From Verrucomicrobiota bacterium (GTDB lineage Bacteria > Verrucomicrobiota > Verrucomicrobiia > Opitutales > Opitutaceae), in the NCBI GenBank assembly GCA_028293545.1, contig JAQGOP010000047.1:1-64000 (forward strand): a stretch of DNA of 64,000 nucleotides. The letters are read 5' to 3'. Under the pieces are notes generated by a model. That model saw only the letters and a list, made by a program, of their open reading frames with translations. It did no database searches and had not been told where the DNA came from. Made by a program: the position numbers and the translations under genes. Positions 8,326 to 16,997 of this stretch are shown here, in pieces; position 1 is the first letter of the stretch; each line of letters opens with the position of its first letter.

Positions 8326-10164
8326 TCACGCGCCTTCGTCAACCTGCACGAATTGTTCGTACAACGCCGCGTAGCGTCCGCGCAGCGCGAGCAATTCCGT
8401 GTGCGTGCCGCGCTCGATGATCCGCCCTTGGTCGAGCACCAGCACCAAGTCCGCGTGGCGAATCGTGCTCAGCCGATGCGCCACCACGAAACTCGTGCGG
8501 CCGCGCAACAACTCGATCAACGCCTTCTGCAGCCGCGCCTCGGTCATGGCGTCGATCGCACTCGTCGCCTCGTCGAGGATCACCAACCGCGGATCTGCCA
8601 GCAGCGCGCGCGCGAAGCACACGAGCTGCCGCTGCCCGACCGACAATCCCGCGCCGCGCTCGCCGATGTCCGTGTGGAATCCCAGCGGCAATGACTCGAA
8701 GATATCGAGGCAGTCCAGCTGCCGCGCCGCGTTGCGCACTTCGTCCTCGGTCGCATCGGGCTTACTGAAACGGATGTTCTCCATCACGGTGCCCGTGAAG
8801 AGGAAATTCTGCTGCTGCACCATGCCCATCTGATGGTGGAGCGAGCGGCTCGTGACCGTCCGGATCTCGCGGCCGTCGATCAGGAGCTCGCCGCCCGTGG
8901 GGAGATAAAATTTTGAAACGAGGTTGATGATCGAGCTCTTCCCACTGCCGGTGTGCCCGACGAGCGCGATGGTCTGGCCCGGAGCGACGGAAAAATTCAC
9001 GCCATGGAGCACGGGGCGGGAGGCTTGGTAACCAAACGTGATGTCCTTGAACTCGACCGCCATGCCGCGCCCGGGCACGGCCTCGAGCGGCGTGGCTTCG
9101 GGATCATCCTCCCAATCCGGCTTCGCATCGATCAGCCGGAAAACCCGCTCCGCTCCCGCCATCGCGATCAGCGCCTGGTTGTACTGGTTGCCGATTGTCG
9201 CGATCGGCGAGAAGAACAAGTTCGCCAGGAAGAAAAATTGGATCAGGTCGCCGATCGTCATGTAGCCATGGAACGCGCGCCAGCCACCCAGCATCAGCAG
9301 CACGGCGATGAAAAACTGACTGTTCAACTCCAGCATCGGAGTGAGGATCGCCGACGTCCGCGCCTGCTCGATGTTGTAGCGGGAATGGTCCGCAAGGAGC
9401 GTGCGGAAAAGCCCCAGGTTGGTTTCCTGTCGCACAAAGCCCTGCGTCACGCGCATGCCGTTCACCGATTCCGCGAGCGTCGAAGTCACCCGGCTGAAGC
9501 TTTCCTGCGCCGCGCGCGAGAGCTGGCTGAGGCGCATCCGGAAATGGTTGTTCACGAGCCAGAGCACCGGCGCCATCGCGATGACCACGAGGAAGAGCAG
9601 CCAGTCGCACCACGCCATCGCGATCGCCGCAAAGATCATCTGGCCGAACTGGATGATGCTGACGAAAAGCACGTCCTGGATGCCTGACCGCACCGTTTCG
9701 ACGTCGGTCGTCACGCGCCCGATGATGCGCCCGAGCTTGGTCCGATGGAAAAAACTCATCGGCATGCCCTGCATGCGCAGGAAGATCGCGGAGCGCAGCG
9801 CGTTCACCACTTCCTCGCCGAGCTCGAGGGCGAAGCGCTGCCGAAAATGAAACACCGCATCCGTCAGGATCGCGAGCACGCCGTACCCGAGCACGGCCCA
9901 GGGCAGGACGCCGATCTCGTGGCGGTCGATCGGCCCCGAGATGATCCGGCTCATCGACCAGGTGATCGCCGGAATCTGGATCGAGCGGACCACCGTCAGC
10001 ACGATCAGCGCATTGCGCTTCGCCGCGAACGGACGCGTGTAAGTGAACAACCGGCGGATCAGTCCCCACTCCAGCGGCTTGAAGTGCTCCTCGTCTTCCT
10101 CGTCTTCCTTGCCATCCCGGCGCACGAGCAAACCGAGATCCTTGGGGGGCGGCGGCGTTTTCAT
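8326..10164 (-). CDS. ABC exporter half-transporter, catalytically competent subunit
   Basis: 612 residues. Six-helix membrane domain (about 40-340) fused to an ATPase domain with Walker A GHTGSGKS (403-410), signature LSVGQ (507-511), Walker B ending in D531-E532 and the switch His H563. The catalytic Glu is present, but the signature motif has Val in place of the first Gly. Its ATG overlaps the stop of the preceding half-transporter by four bases, so the two are made together and almost certainly form a heterodimeric exporter of lipids or drugs (MsbA/LmrCD/TM287-288 type). An acidic run (EDEEDEE) precedes the membrane domain. Confidence 0.93.
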   Translation of the reverse strand: MKTPPPPKDLGLLVRRDGKEDEEDEEHFKPLEWGLIRRLFTYTRPFAAKRNALIVLTVVRSIQIPAITWSMSRIISGPIDRHEIGVLPWAVLGYGVLAILTDAVFHFRQRFALELGEEVVNALRSAIFLRMQGMPMSFFHRTKLGRIIGRVTTDVETVRSGIQDVLFVSIIQFGQMIFAAIAMAWCDWLLFLVVIAMAPVLWLVNNHFRMRLSQLSRAAQESFSRVTSTLAESVNGMRVTQGFVRQETNLGLFRTLLADHSRYNIEQARTSAILTPMLELNSQFFIAVLLMLGGWRAFHGYMTIGDLIQFFFLANLFFSPIATIGNQYNQALIAMAGAERVFRLIDAKPDWEDDPEATPLEAVPGRGMAVEFKDITFGYQASRPVLHGVNFSVAPGQTIALVGHTGSGKSSIINLVSKFYLPTGGELLIDGREIRTVTSRSLHHQMGMVQQQNFLFTGTVMENIRFSKPDATEDEVRNAARQLDCLDIFESLPLGFHTDIGERGAGLSVGQRQLVCFARALLADPRLVILDEATSAIDAMTEARLQKALIELLRGRTSFVVAHRLSTIRHADLVLVLDQGRIIERGTHTELLALRGRYAALYEQFVQVDEGA

Positions 10165-12068
10165 GCGGCGCCCTCCTGGTTGGCCCGCGGATCGAGTTCC
10201 TTGCCGTCGACCAGCTGGAGGCTCGCGACATGGCGGTACGGGCCGGGGATGCGCATGAGTTCGTCGTGGCTGCCGCGCTGCACGATCCGGCCGTTTTCCA
10301 TCACGATGATGAAATCGGCCCGGCGCAGCGTGCTGAGCCGGTGCGCGACGATGAACGTCGTGCGGCCGGCAATGGCGCGGTCGAGCGCCTCAAATATCTC
10401 ATGCTCCGTTTCGCTGTCGATCGCCGCAGTGGGATCGTCGAGCAGCAGGATCGCGGGCTCCAGCAGCACGGCGCGCGCGATCGCGAGCCGCTGACGCTGC
10501 CCGCCGGAGAGCGTGTTGCCGCTCTCGCCGAGGACGGTTTCATAGCCCTGCGGCAGCTGGGAAATAAATTCGTGGGCCGCGGCGATGCGCGCCGCTTTTT
10601 CGACCTGCGCCTGCGTCGCGCCGGGATGACCGAATGCGATGTTGGCCGCGACGGTGTTCGAAAAGAGGAAGCTCTCCTGGAAGACCAGGCCGATGTTGCG
10701 GCGCAGGTCGTCGAGGTGAAGATGCCGCACGTCGATCCCGTCCACGAGCAGGCGCCCGCCCGTCACGTCGTAGAAGCGCGGGATCAAGCTCATCAGCACG
10801 CTCTTGCCCGCGCCGGTGGCGCCGAGGATCGCGACACATTGGCCGGGCTTAACCTCGAGATTGATGTCACGCAGGACGGGATCGATGCCGCTGTAGGAAA
10901 ATTCCACGCGCTCGAACCGCACCGCGCCCTTGAGCTTCGGCACCGGCATCGCATCGGGGGCGCTGCGCACCTCGATCGGCGCATCCATCACCTCGAACAC
11001 GCGGCGCGCGCCGATCAGCGATTGCTGTACGGAGTTCACGACGCCGGCGATGTTGTTCACCTGCCCGGAAAATTGCTCGAGCAGGCCCGCAAAAACCACG
11101 AGCCCGGTGCCGAGCGGGAGCTGGTTGTGCATCACCAGCCATCCGCCATAGCCGAGGAGGATGATCATGTTGATGCGCGTCAGGATGCCGACGGCGGGCG
11201 AGAACAGGCTGACCCGCCAGAAAATCCCGAGCTGCTGGTTGAAGACCGCGCGATTGAGGGCCTCGAACTTGGCGCGGTTCTCGGCTTCGCGGCCAAAGCC
11301 CTTGGTCACCGCAATGCCTTGGATGCTTTCCGCGAGGTACTGGACCAGCTTCTCCACCAGCGTGCGGTTCTGCGCGTAGGCAGGCTGGATTTTCTTGGAA
11401 AACCAAAACGAGATCAGCGCCAGGATCGGGGTCGTTGCCAGGCAGGCCACCGTCAGCATCGGATGCAGGCTGACCATGTAGATCACGTAGACCGTGAGCG
11501 AAACGAGCATGATCACGCTCTGGAAAAGTACCTGGTCGAGAAACATGCGCACGGATTGGACGTCGCCGGTGACGCGCGTGATGATCGAGCCGGTGGAGTT
11601 GGCGTCGAAGAAACGGAAGCTCAACTGCTGGAGCTTGTCGTAGATCACCGCGCGCAGGTCGACGACGAGCTCCTGCTGGAGGAGGATGTTGATCGAAATC
11701 AGGTACGTATAGTTCAACAGCGCCCGGCAGAGCGCCAGCAGGAGGATGAAGCCGGCGAGCAGCGCGATCACCTCGATCGGCTCCCACGTGCTGGGCAGCA
11801 TGGAGATGTCGATGAAATGCCCCGGCGCCCGAGCCGCGGCCGTGGCGGTGGCATGCAGCACCGGAGCCGGGGGCGAGATCTGGTGCCGGATATAATCGAT
11901 CCCCAAGCCCGTCAGGCTGAGGCCCGCGAGGCCCATCGTGAGCAGCACCAGCTGGATCCCCAGGACCTTCAGGCAACCCAAACGATAGCGCCATGTCAGG
12001 CCCAACAAACGCCGGATGAGCGCGGCATTGGACAAGGGTTCAGCGAGAGGCGTGGAAGAAACGGACAT
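10161..12068 (-). CDS. ABC exporter half-transporter, degenerate-site subunit
   Basis: 635 residues from the ATG of MSVSSTPLAEP; a GTG five codons upstream is an alternative. Membrane domain about 25-350, ATPase with Walker A GATGAGKS (416-423), canonical signature LSGGQ (520-524) and Walker B LLLDD, where Asp replaces the catalytic Glu (D545). This Asp, together with the non-canonical signature of the partner, is the pattern of asymmetric heterodimeric exporters with one consensus and one degenerate ATP site. An Ala/His-rich loop of about 30 residues lies between the first two helices. Confidence 0.92.
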   Translation of the reverse strand: MSVSSTPLAEPLSNAALIRRLLGLTWRYRLGCLKVLGIQLVLLTMGLAGLSLTGLGIDYIRHQISPPAPVLHATATAAARAPGHFIDISMLPSTWEPIEVIALLAGFILLLALCRALLNYTYLISINILLQQELVVDLRAVIYDKLQQLSFRFFDANSTGSIITRVTGDVQSVRMFLDQVLFQSVIMLVSLTVYVIYMVSLHPMLTVACLATTPILALISFWFSKKIQPAYAQNRTLVEKLVQYLAESIQGIAVTKGFGREAENRAKFEALNRAVFNQQLGIFWRVSLFSPAVGILTRINMIILLGYGGWLVMHNQLPLGTGLVVFAGLLEQFSGQVNNIAGVVNSVQQSLIGARRVFEVMDAPIEVRSAPDAMPVPKLKGAVRFERVEFSYSGIDPVLRDINLEVKPGQCVAILGATGAGKSVLMSLIPRFYDVTGGRLLVDGIDVRHLHLDDLRRNIGLVFQESFLFSNTVAANIAFGHPGATQAQVEKAARIAAAHEFISQLPQGYETVLGESGNTLSGGQRQRLAIARAVLLEPAILLLDDPTAAIDSETEHEIFEALDRAIAGRTTFIVAHRLSTLRRADFIIVMENGRIVQRGSHDELMRIPGPYRHVASLQLVDGKELDPRANQEGAA

Positions 12069-12144
12069 GCGAACGCCAACCACGTTAGGGCTGTGTCCGG
12101 CAAAGACACGGAATTTTTCTGAAAGCCCAAAAGTTCATGCCTCG

Positions 12145-12341
12145 GAATTTTTAACCGCGAATGGACGCGAATGAACGCGAATCAGAAATCCGATCCCCCG
12201 GATTTTTCCCGCGAAATTCACCGAAGCGATCTGGATAAAAACCGGTGGCTTGGGTTGAATCTGCGTTCGTCCGCGAAATCCGGGGGAAGCGTTGGTTTCT
12301 GATTCGCGTTCATTCGCGTCCATTCGCGGTTAAAAAAATTC
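12145..12341. repeat. Large inverted-repeat element, 44-bp arms of 10-bp units
   Basis: Left arm 12145-12188 and right arm 12296-12341 are exact inverted copies apart from two extra A/T bases in one homopolymer. Each arm contains three 10-bp units, CGCGAATGGA, CGCGAATGAA and CGCGAATCAG. The 107-bp centre has further inner complementary arms (about 12192-12203 with 12276-12287), so the whole can fold into one long stem. It fills the gap between the ABC exporter and the next minus-strand gene. Confidence 0.9.
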
Positions 12342-12364
12342 GAGACTGGTCGGACGGCCCCCAC

Positions 12365-12895
12365 TTATCGGCGGGTGGGATTGCCCTGGATGTTGTTCTG
12401 CTCGCGGAGGGCGCGACGGCGGGCGATTTCTTCCTTCACGCGGTTGAACCGCGCCACTTCGTCCGCGGGTGAAGGATTCAACACCACGGGTGGATTCGGT
12501 CCGTTCTGCCCCGCCGCGGGCAAAGGACCCGCAACCGGCGCGGAGGAAATTTTCGACGTGCGCAAGGACAGCGTCAGCACGCGTCCCTGATAATCGAGCG
12601 TGACGATATCGCGCGCCACATCGTGCGCCTTTACCATGAAATCGTGGCCCGGCTCATTCAGGCGGCTCCACGTCCCGACGTGCCGCACCGGGTCATAGAT
12701 GCTGAAGCGATACCCTCCTTCGTCGGCCAGGATGCCGCGCAATTCGAGCGGGTTGTTCTCCGCCGCCGCCGCACCGCTTGCAGCCGGCGGAAGGAAGGGC
12801 GAGGTGGGTGCAAGCGGGGCGGCCGCGCGCGCGCCGGGGCCGGCGACGAGGCAGAGGGCGCTGAGGCAACAGGCATGGCGGAGCGACCGAAACAT
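12365..12895 (-). CDS. Small secreted protein of unknown function
   Basis: 176 residues with a signal peptide (MFRSLRHACCLSALCLVAG, cleavage likely after an AxA near residue 25). A central region (about 48-115) is beta-rich, beginning ELRGILADEGGYRFSIYD and ending in LTLSLRTSK; its shape is reminiscent of small periplasmic GspC/PilP-like domains. A basic C-terminal tail follows. The family is not recognised with confidence. The start of the gene lies 52 bases after mgtE in the same direction, so it may be cotranscribed with it. Confidence 0.6.
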   Translation of the reverse strand: MFRSLRHACCLSALCLVAGPGARAAAPLAPTSPFLPPAASGAAAAENNPLELRGILADEGGYRFSIYDPVRHVGTWSRLNEPGHDFMVKAHDVARDIVTLDYQGRVLTLSLRTSKISSAPVAGPLPAAGQNGPNPPVVLNPSPADEVARFNRVKEEIARRRALREQNNIQGNPTRR

Positions 12896-12947
12896 GGAAT
12901 GGAGGACTGAATATGACGCCGGACCGGGGCGTCAAGTGACGCTGCCG

Positions 12948-14330
12948 TCAGAGCAAAGTTCCCTTCATGATCACGAAGGCCACGCTGAAGTAGATGATCA
13001 GCCCGGTCACATCCACAAGCGTGGCCACGAAAGGCGCGCTCGAAGTGGCCGGGTCAAAACCCAGCCGCTTCAATACCAGCGGCAGCATCGAACCCATCAG
13101 CGAGCCCCACAGCACGATCCCCACCAGCGCCAACCCCACCGTGGCCGCCACCAAAATCCAATGGGGCCCGTAAATGTTCGAGAACATCGACCACACCGCG
13201 ATGCGCAGAAAGCCGATCACGCCCAGGATCAGGCCAAGCGCCGTGCCCGCGACCAGCTCCCGACGCATGATCCGCCACCAGTCCCGCAGGCGAAATTCCC
13301 CGAGCGCGAGCGCGCGGATGACCAGCGTCGCCGCCTGCGAACCCGCGTTGCCCCCCGAGCTGATGACAAGGGGAACGAAGAGCGCGAGCACCACGGCGCG
13401 CGCGATTTCGTCCTCGAAAAAACTCATCGCCGTCGCCGTGAGCATCTCGCCGAGGAACAACACCACCAGCCAGCTCGCGCGCTTCTTCACCATGCGCGAC
13501 AGCGCGATCGTGGTGTAAGGCTCGTCGAGGGCCTCGGTGCCGCCGAGCTTCTGGATGTCCTCCGTCGCTTCCTCCTCGGCGACGTCGAGCATGTCGTCGA
13601 CCGTGACGATGCCGATGAGCTTGCGGTTTTCGTCAACGACCGGAAGCGCCACCCGGTCGTATTTCTTGAACAAATCGAGCGCCTTCTCGCGGTCGTCGGT
13701 CGGCGAGAGCATCGCGTAGTTTCCGTCGAGCAGCGACCTCACCGGCAGATCGAGCGGGGACAGTAGGAAACGCCGGACGCGGATGTCGTCCATGATGTGC
13801 CCGCCGTCATCGACCACGAAGATCACGTTGAGCGTCTCGCGGTCGTAACCGTGCTCGCGGATGTAGTCCAACGCCTGCCGCACGGTCCATTCGGGATGAA
13901 CCGCGACGTAGTCCAGCGTCATCATCCGGCCAACGCTGTGCTCGGGATAAGCCAGCAGCGCCTGGGCGACCTGGCGCTCATCGGGGGTGAGCATCGAGAG
14001 CAGCTGCATCGCCACGTCGAGCGGCAGCTCATTGAGAAACGAGGTGCGGTCGTCCGGCGGCAGCGCGTTCAGCAGCGCGGCGGCCTGTTCCTGCGTCAGG
14101 AGCTTGAGCAGTTTCTTCTGCTCCTCGAGGGGCATGTAGGTGAACGTCATCACCACGAGGTCGCGCGAGCCGACGCGGAACAGCGCGCCCAGCTGGCCGA
14201 TGGGCAGGTCGGCGATGATCGGGGCCAGGTCGGCCGGCGCCCACGGCTCGAGGTATTTCTTCAGCGCCCCGAGGTCCTTGCGATCCACGAGCGACGTGAT
14301 CTCCGATTTGACGTTGGCTTGGGCGAGCAT
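12948..14330 (-). CDS. mgtE: Magnesium transporter MgtE
   Basis: 460 residues from the ATG of MLAQANVKSEI, close to the usual family length of about 450; the frame is open for 12 more codons upstream. Domains in order: MgtE N-terminal helical domain (about 10-120, with APIIADLPIGQLGALFR), two CBS domains (about 125-260), and a membrane domain of five helices (about 275-460) with the conserved SSGGNAGSQAATLVIRALALG segment. It imports Mg2+ and is gated by Mg2+ binding to the N and CBS domains. Divergent from the tetR operon over 112 bp. Confidence 0.95.
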   Translation of the reverse strand: MLAQANVKSEITSLVDRKDLGALKKYLEPWAPADLAPIIADLPIGQLGALFRVGSRDLVVMTFTYMPLEEQKKLLKLLTQEQAAALLNALPPDDRTSFLNELPLDVAMQLLSMLTPDERQVAQALLAYPEHSVGRMMTLDYVAVHPEWTVRQALDYIREHGYDRETLNVIFVVDDGGHIMDDIRVRRFLLSPLDLPVRSLLDGNYAMLSPTDDREKALDLFKKYDRVALPVVDENRKLIGIVTVDDMLDVAEEEATEDIQKLGGTEALDEPYTTIALSRMVKKRASWLVVLFLGEMLTATAMSFFEDEIARAVVLALFVPLVISSGGNAGSQAATLVIRALALGEFRLRDWWRIMRRELVAGTALGLILGVIGFLRIAVWSMFSNIYGPHWILVAATVGLALVGIVLWGSLMGSMLPLVLKRLGFDPATSSAPFVATLVDVTGLIIYFSVAFVIMKGTLL

Positions 14331-14404
14331 CCGCCGAAGGCAGACATGTTGCCGGGAGCGTTTCAATCCTCCGCCGATGGAATCGGCAGATGCCGCTTGC
14401 CTTG

Positions 14405-14430
14405 GAAACTTTGGATACTATCAAAGTTTC
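14405..14430. promoter_or_regulatory. Palindromic operator upstream of the tetR efflux operon
   Basis: GAAACTTTG and its exact complement CAAAGTTTC are separated by 8 bases, giving a 26-bp perfect dyad 12 bases before the TetR start codon and within the mgtE divergent region. TetR-family regulators usually bind dyads of this size over their own promoter, so autoregulation is the simplest reading. The target assignment is inference. Confidence 0.75.
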
Positions 14431-14442
14431 CCACGACTTCAT

Positions 14443-15096
14443 ATGGTTGCCTCCGCCGACAATTCCACCGCCGCCGCCGGGGCCGCCGACCACTCGCCCA
14501 ACGCGCGCATCCTCGCGGCCGCGCAGCGGCATTTTTTCGCGTACGGTTACAACGCGGTGACGATGGACGACCTCGCGCACGAGTTGGGGATGAGCAAGAA
14601 GACCCTGTACCGGCACTTCCCGGGGAAGGACGCGATCCTCGCCACCATCATCGAGGGGATCGGGCGCCAGATCCGCCTTGAATTGGATGCGGTGCTCGAC
14701 AACCCCAGGATTTCGTTCTCGCAGAAACTGCGCGCCATGATCGGCGTGATCGTCCCACGACTTGCCCTGATGAGTCCCACGCTGCTGCGCGAACTACAGC
14801 GATACGCCCCCAGGATTTTCCAGCGGATCGACGAGCTTCGGCAGCGCAACATCCCGTACGTTTTCGGCCGGCTCTTCCGGGAGGGCATTGCCGATGGCTC
14901 CGTGCACCCGGCGCTCGACCCCGATTTCGCGGCGCAGTTCTGGCTCCAGGCGATTCGCGGCCTCTCTCATCCCGATGTCCTCGCGACGACGCGCCTGACC
15001 CCCGCCCACACGCTGGAAAAAGCGCTGGACCTCTTTGCCGGCGGCCTCCTGACCCGCGCCGGACGGAAAGACTATGAAAAATTATTCGCCCACTAG
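14443..15096 (+). CDS. TetR-family transcriptional regulator of the efflux operon
   Basis: 217 residues. The N-terminal helix-turn-helix (about 20-70) is clear: ILAAAQRHFFAYGYNAVTMD followed by DLAHELGMSKKTLYRHF. The C-terminal part is the ligand-binding and dimerisation domain, closest in layout to TetR_C proteins that guard HlyD/ABC exporters (E. coli CecR type). It is the first gene of a four-gene operon and overlaps the next gene by 23 bases. The dyad just upstream is its probable operator. The inducer is unknown. Confidence 0.92.
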   Translation: MVASADNSTAAAGAADHSPNARILAAAQRHFFAYGYNAVTMDDLAHELGMSKKTLYRHFPGKDAILATIIEGIGRQIRLELDAVLDNPRISFSQKLRAMIGVIVPRLALMSPTLLRELQRYAPRIFQRIDELRQRNIPYVFGRLFREGIADGSVHPALDPDFAAQFWLQAIRGLSHPDVLATTRLTPAHTLEKALDLFAGGLLTRAGRKDYEKLFAH

Positions 15097-16033
15097 GCTC
15101 CTCGCGGCGCTCGCGGCCGTGATCGTCCTCGCCGGTTGCACGCGCCGCGAGCCCGTCGGATTCCAGGGTTACTTTGAAGGGGATTTTGTGTACGTCGCCT
15201 CGCCGCTGGCGGGTCGCGTCGAAACGCTCTCCGTCCGAAAGGGCGATCGCGTCGAAATCGGCGCGCCTCTTTTCACCCTCGAGCGAAATGCGGAGCTCGC
15301 CGCGCAGCGCCAGGCGGCTGACCAACTCAAGGCGGCGGAGGCGCGACTGGAGGACCTGCGCAAAGGATCCCGGCCGAGCGAACTCGCCACCTTCGAGGCA
15401 CGGCGCGAACAGGCCAGGTCCGCCGCGGAACTCGCCCGGCTCGATTTCACGCGGCAGGAGTCGCTGTTTCAAACGCAGGTGATTTCACCCAGCGAATTCG
15501 ACCGCGCGCGCCTCGCCTACGAACAAGCCCGGCGCGGCGTCGAGGAACTCACGGCCCAGATCACCACAGCGCAACTGGGCGGGCGCTCCGATGTGATCAA
15601 CGCCGCCGTCGCGGACGTCAGCGCCGCGACCGCGGCCAAGGAACGCGCCGACTGGAACGTCGATCAGAAAACCCAGGTTTCCCCGAAAGCCGCGCTGGTT
15701 TACGACACGCTGTTTCGTGCCGGTGAATTCGCGACTGCGGGCACGCCGGTGGTCGCGCTGCTGCCGCCGGAAAATATCAAGGTCCGGTTCTTCGTGCCCG
15801 AGGCCGATTTCAGCACGCTCAAGGCCGGCGACCCGGTGCGCGTCACATTGACGGGGCGTCCCGATGCGCTCAACGCGCGCATCAGTTTCCTCTCGCCGCA
15901 GCCGGAATACACCCCGCCCGTCCTCTACAACCGCGCCAATCGCGCCAAGCTGGTTTTCCTCGTCGAGGCCACGGTCGCAGCAGCCGATGCCCGCGATCTC
16001 CATCCGGGCCAGCCGGTCGACGTTTCGAAGTAA
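15074..16033 (+). CDS. HlyD-family periplasmic adaptor lipoprotein
   Basis: 319 residues. The N-terminus MKNYSPTRLLAALAAVIVLAGC ends in a lipobox (LAGC), so it is probably a lipoprotein. A biotinyl-lipoyl-like half domain (about 35-70, YVASPLAGRVETLSV) is followed by a long helical hairpin (about 70-190) and a beta-barrel region (about 215-310). This is the YbhG/membrane-fusion layout that links an inner-membrane ABC pump to the outer membrane. The start lies inside the 3' end of the TetR gene, consistent with coupled translation. Confidence 0.92.
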   Translation: MKNYSPTRLLAALAAVIVLAGCTRREPVGFQGYFEGDFVYVASPLAGRVETLSVRKGDRVEIGAPLFTLERNAELAAQRQAADQLKAAEARLEDLRKGSRPSELATFEARREQARSAAELARLDFTRQESLFQTQVISPSEFDRARLAYEQARRGVEELTAQITTAQLGGRSDVINAAVADVSAATAAKERADWNVDQKTQVSPKAALVYDTLFRAGEFATAGTPVVALLPPENIKVRFFVPEADFSTLKAGDPVRVTLTGRPDALNARISFLSPQPEYTPPVLYNRANRAKLVFLVEATVAAADARDLHPGQPVDVSK

Positions 16034-16055
16034 GCGGGTTTCCCGCCCACCGACC

Positions 16056-16991
16056 ATGACCGCGCCCGCAGCATCCGAACTCGTCATCGACGTGAGAGGC
16101 GTGACGAAACGTTTCGGGGACAAGGTCGTGGTCAATGCGATCGACCTCCAGGTTCGGCGCGGCGAAATCTACGGTTTCCTCGGCCCCAACGGCTCGGGCA
16201 AGACCACTTTCATCCGCATGCTCTGCGGCCTGCTGACGCCCGACGCCGGATCGGGCACCTGCCTCGGCTATGACGTGCGCACGCAGCAGGCGGAGATCAA
16301 ACGCCACGTCGGTTACATGACGCAGAAGTTCAGTTATTATGAAGACCTCTCCATCCGCGAGAACCTCGACTTCATCGCCCGCATTTACGCCGTTCCCGAT
16401 CGCGCCGCGGCCGTGCAGCGCAGCTTGGGGCGCCTCGGCCTGGAAAAACGCAGCCACCAGCTCGCCGGGGAGCTTTCCGGCGGATGGAAGCAGCGGCTGG
16501 CGCTCGCCGCGTGCCTGATTCATTCGCCGCACCTGCTGCTGCTCGATGAACCGACGGCCGGGGTCGACCCGAAGGCGCGCCGGGATTTTTGGGACGAGAT
16601 TCACCAACTCGCCGCGAACGGGCTGACCGTGCTGATCACGACGCATTACATGGACGAGGCCGAGCGCTGCGACCGCCTCGCCTACCTGGCTTACGGCAAC
16701 CTCCTCACGCGCGGCACGCTCAGCGAAGTGCTCGCGAGCGCAAAGTTGAGCACGTGGACGGTGACGGGCCCCGGCTTGCGCGAACTCGCCGGGGCGCTGC
16801 GCGTGCAGCCCGGCGTCGACCAGGTCGTGCCGTTCGGCAATACGCTCCACGTCACGGGCCGTGATCATGAGGAGCTGAAGGCCGCCATCGGCGCCGTGCG
16901 TCGGCCCGAGCACGAATGGACGCAGGTTTCTTCGAACTTGGAGGACGTTTTCATCAGCCTGATGGACGCCGCGAAGGACAATTTCGCCTGA
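16056..16991 (+). CDS. ABC transporter ATP-binding protein of the efflux operon
   Basis: 311 residues, a single ABC ATPase with Walker A GPNGSGKT (43-50), signature LSGGW (140-144) and Walker B LLLLDEP with E165, followed by a short C-terminal regulatory part as in the CcmA/DrrA/YbhF class. The E. coli relative YbhF carries two ATPase domains; this one has only one. Starts 22 bases after the adaptor gene and ends 6 bases before the permease. Confidence 0.93.
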   Translation: MTAPAASELVIDVRGVTKRFGDKVVVNAIDLQVRRGEIYGFLGPNGSGKTTFIRMLCGLLTPDAGSGTCLGYDVRTQQAEIKRHVGYMTQKFSYYEDLSIRENLDFIARIYAVPDRAAAVQRSLGRLGLEKRSHQLAGELSGGWKQRLALAACLIHSPHLLLLDEPTAGVDPKARRDFWDEIHQLAANGLTVLITTHYMDEAERCDRLAYLAYGNLLTRGTLSEVLASAKLSTWTVTGPGLRELAGALRVQPGVDQVVPFGNTLHVTGRDHEELKAAIGAVRRPEHEWTQVSSNLEDVFISLMDAAKDNFA

Positions 16992-16997
16992 CCTTCG

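Noticed and set aside
12145..12341. CRISPR-like repeat
   Set aside because: Units are 10 bp and directly abutting, without spacers; the arrangement is paired inverted arms, and no cas gene is present.
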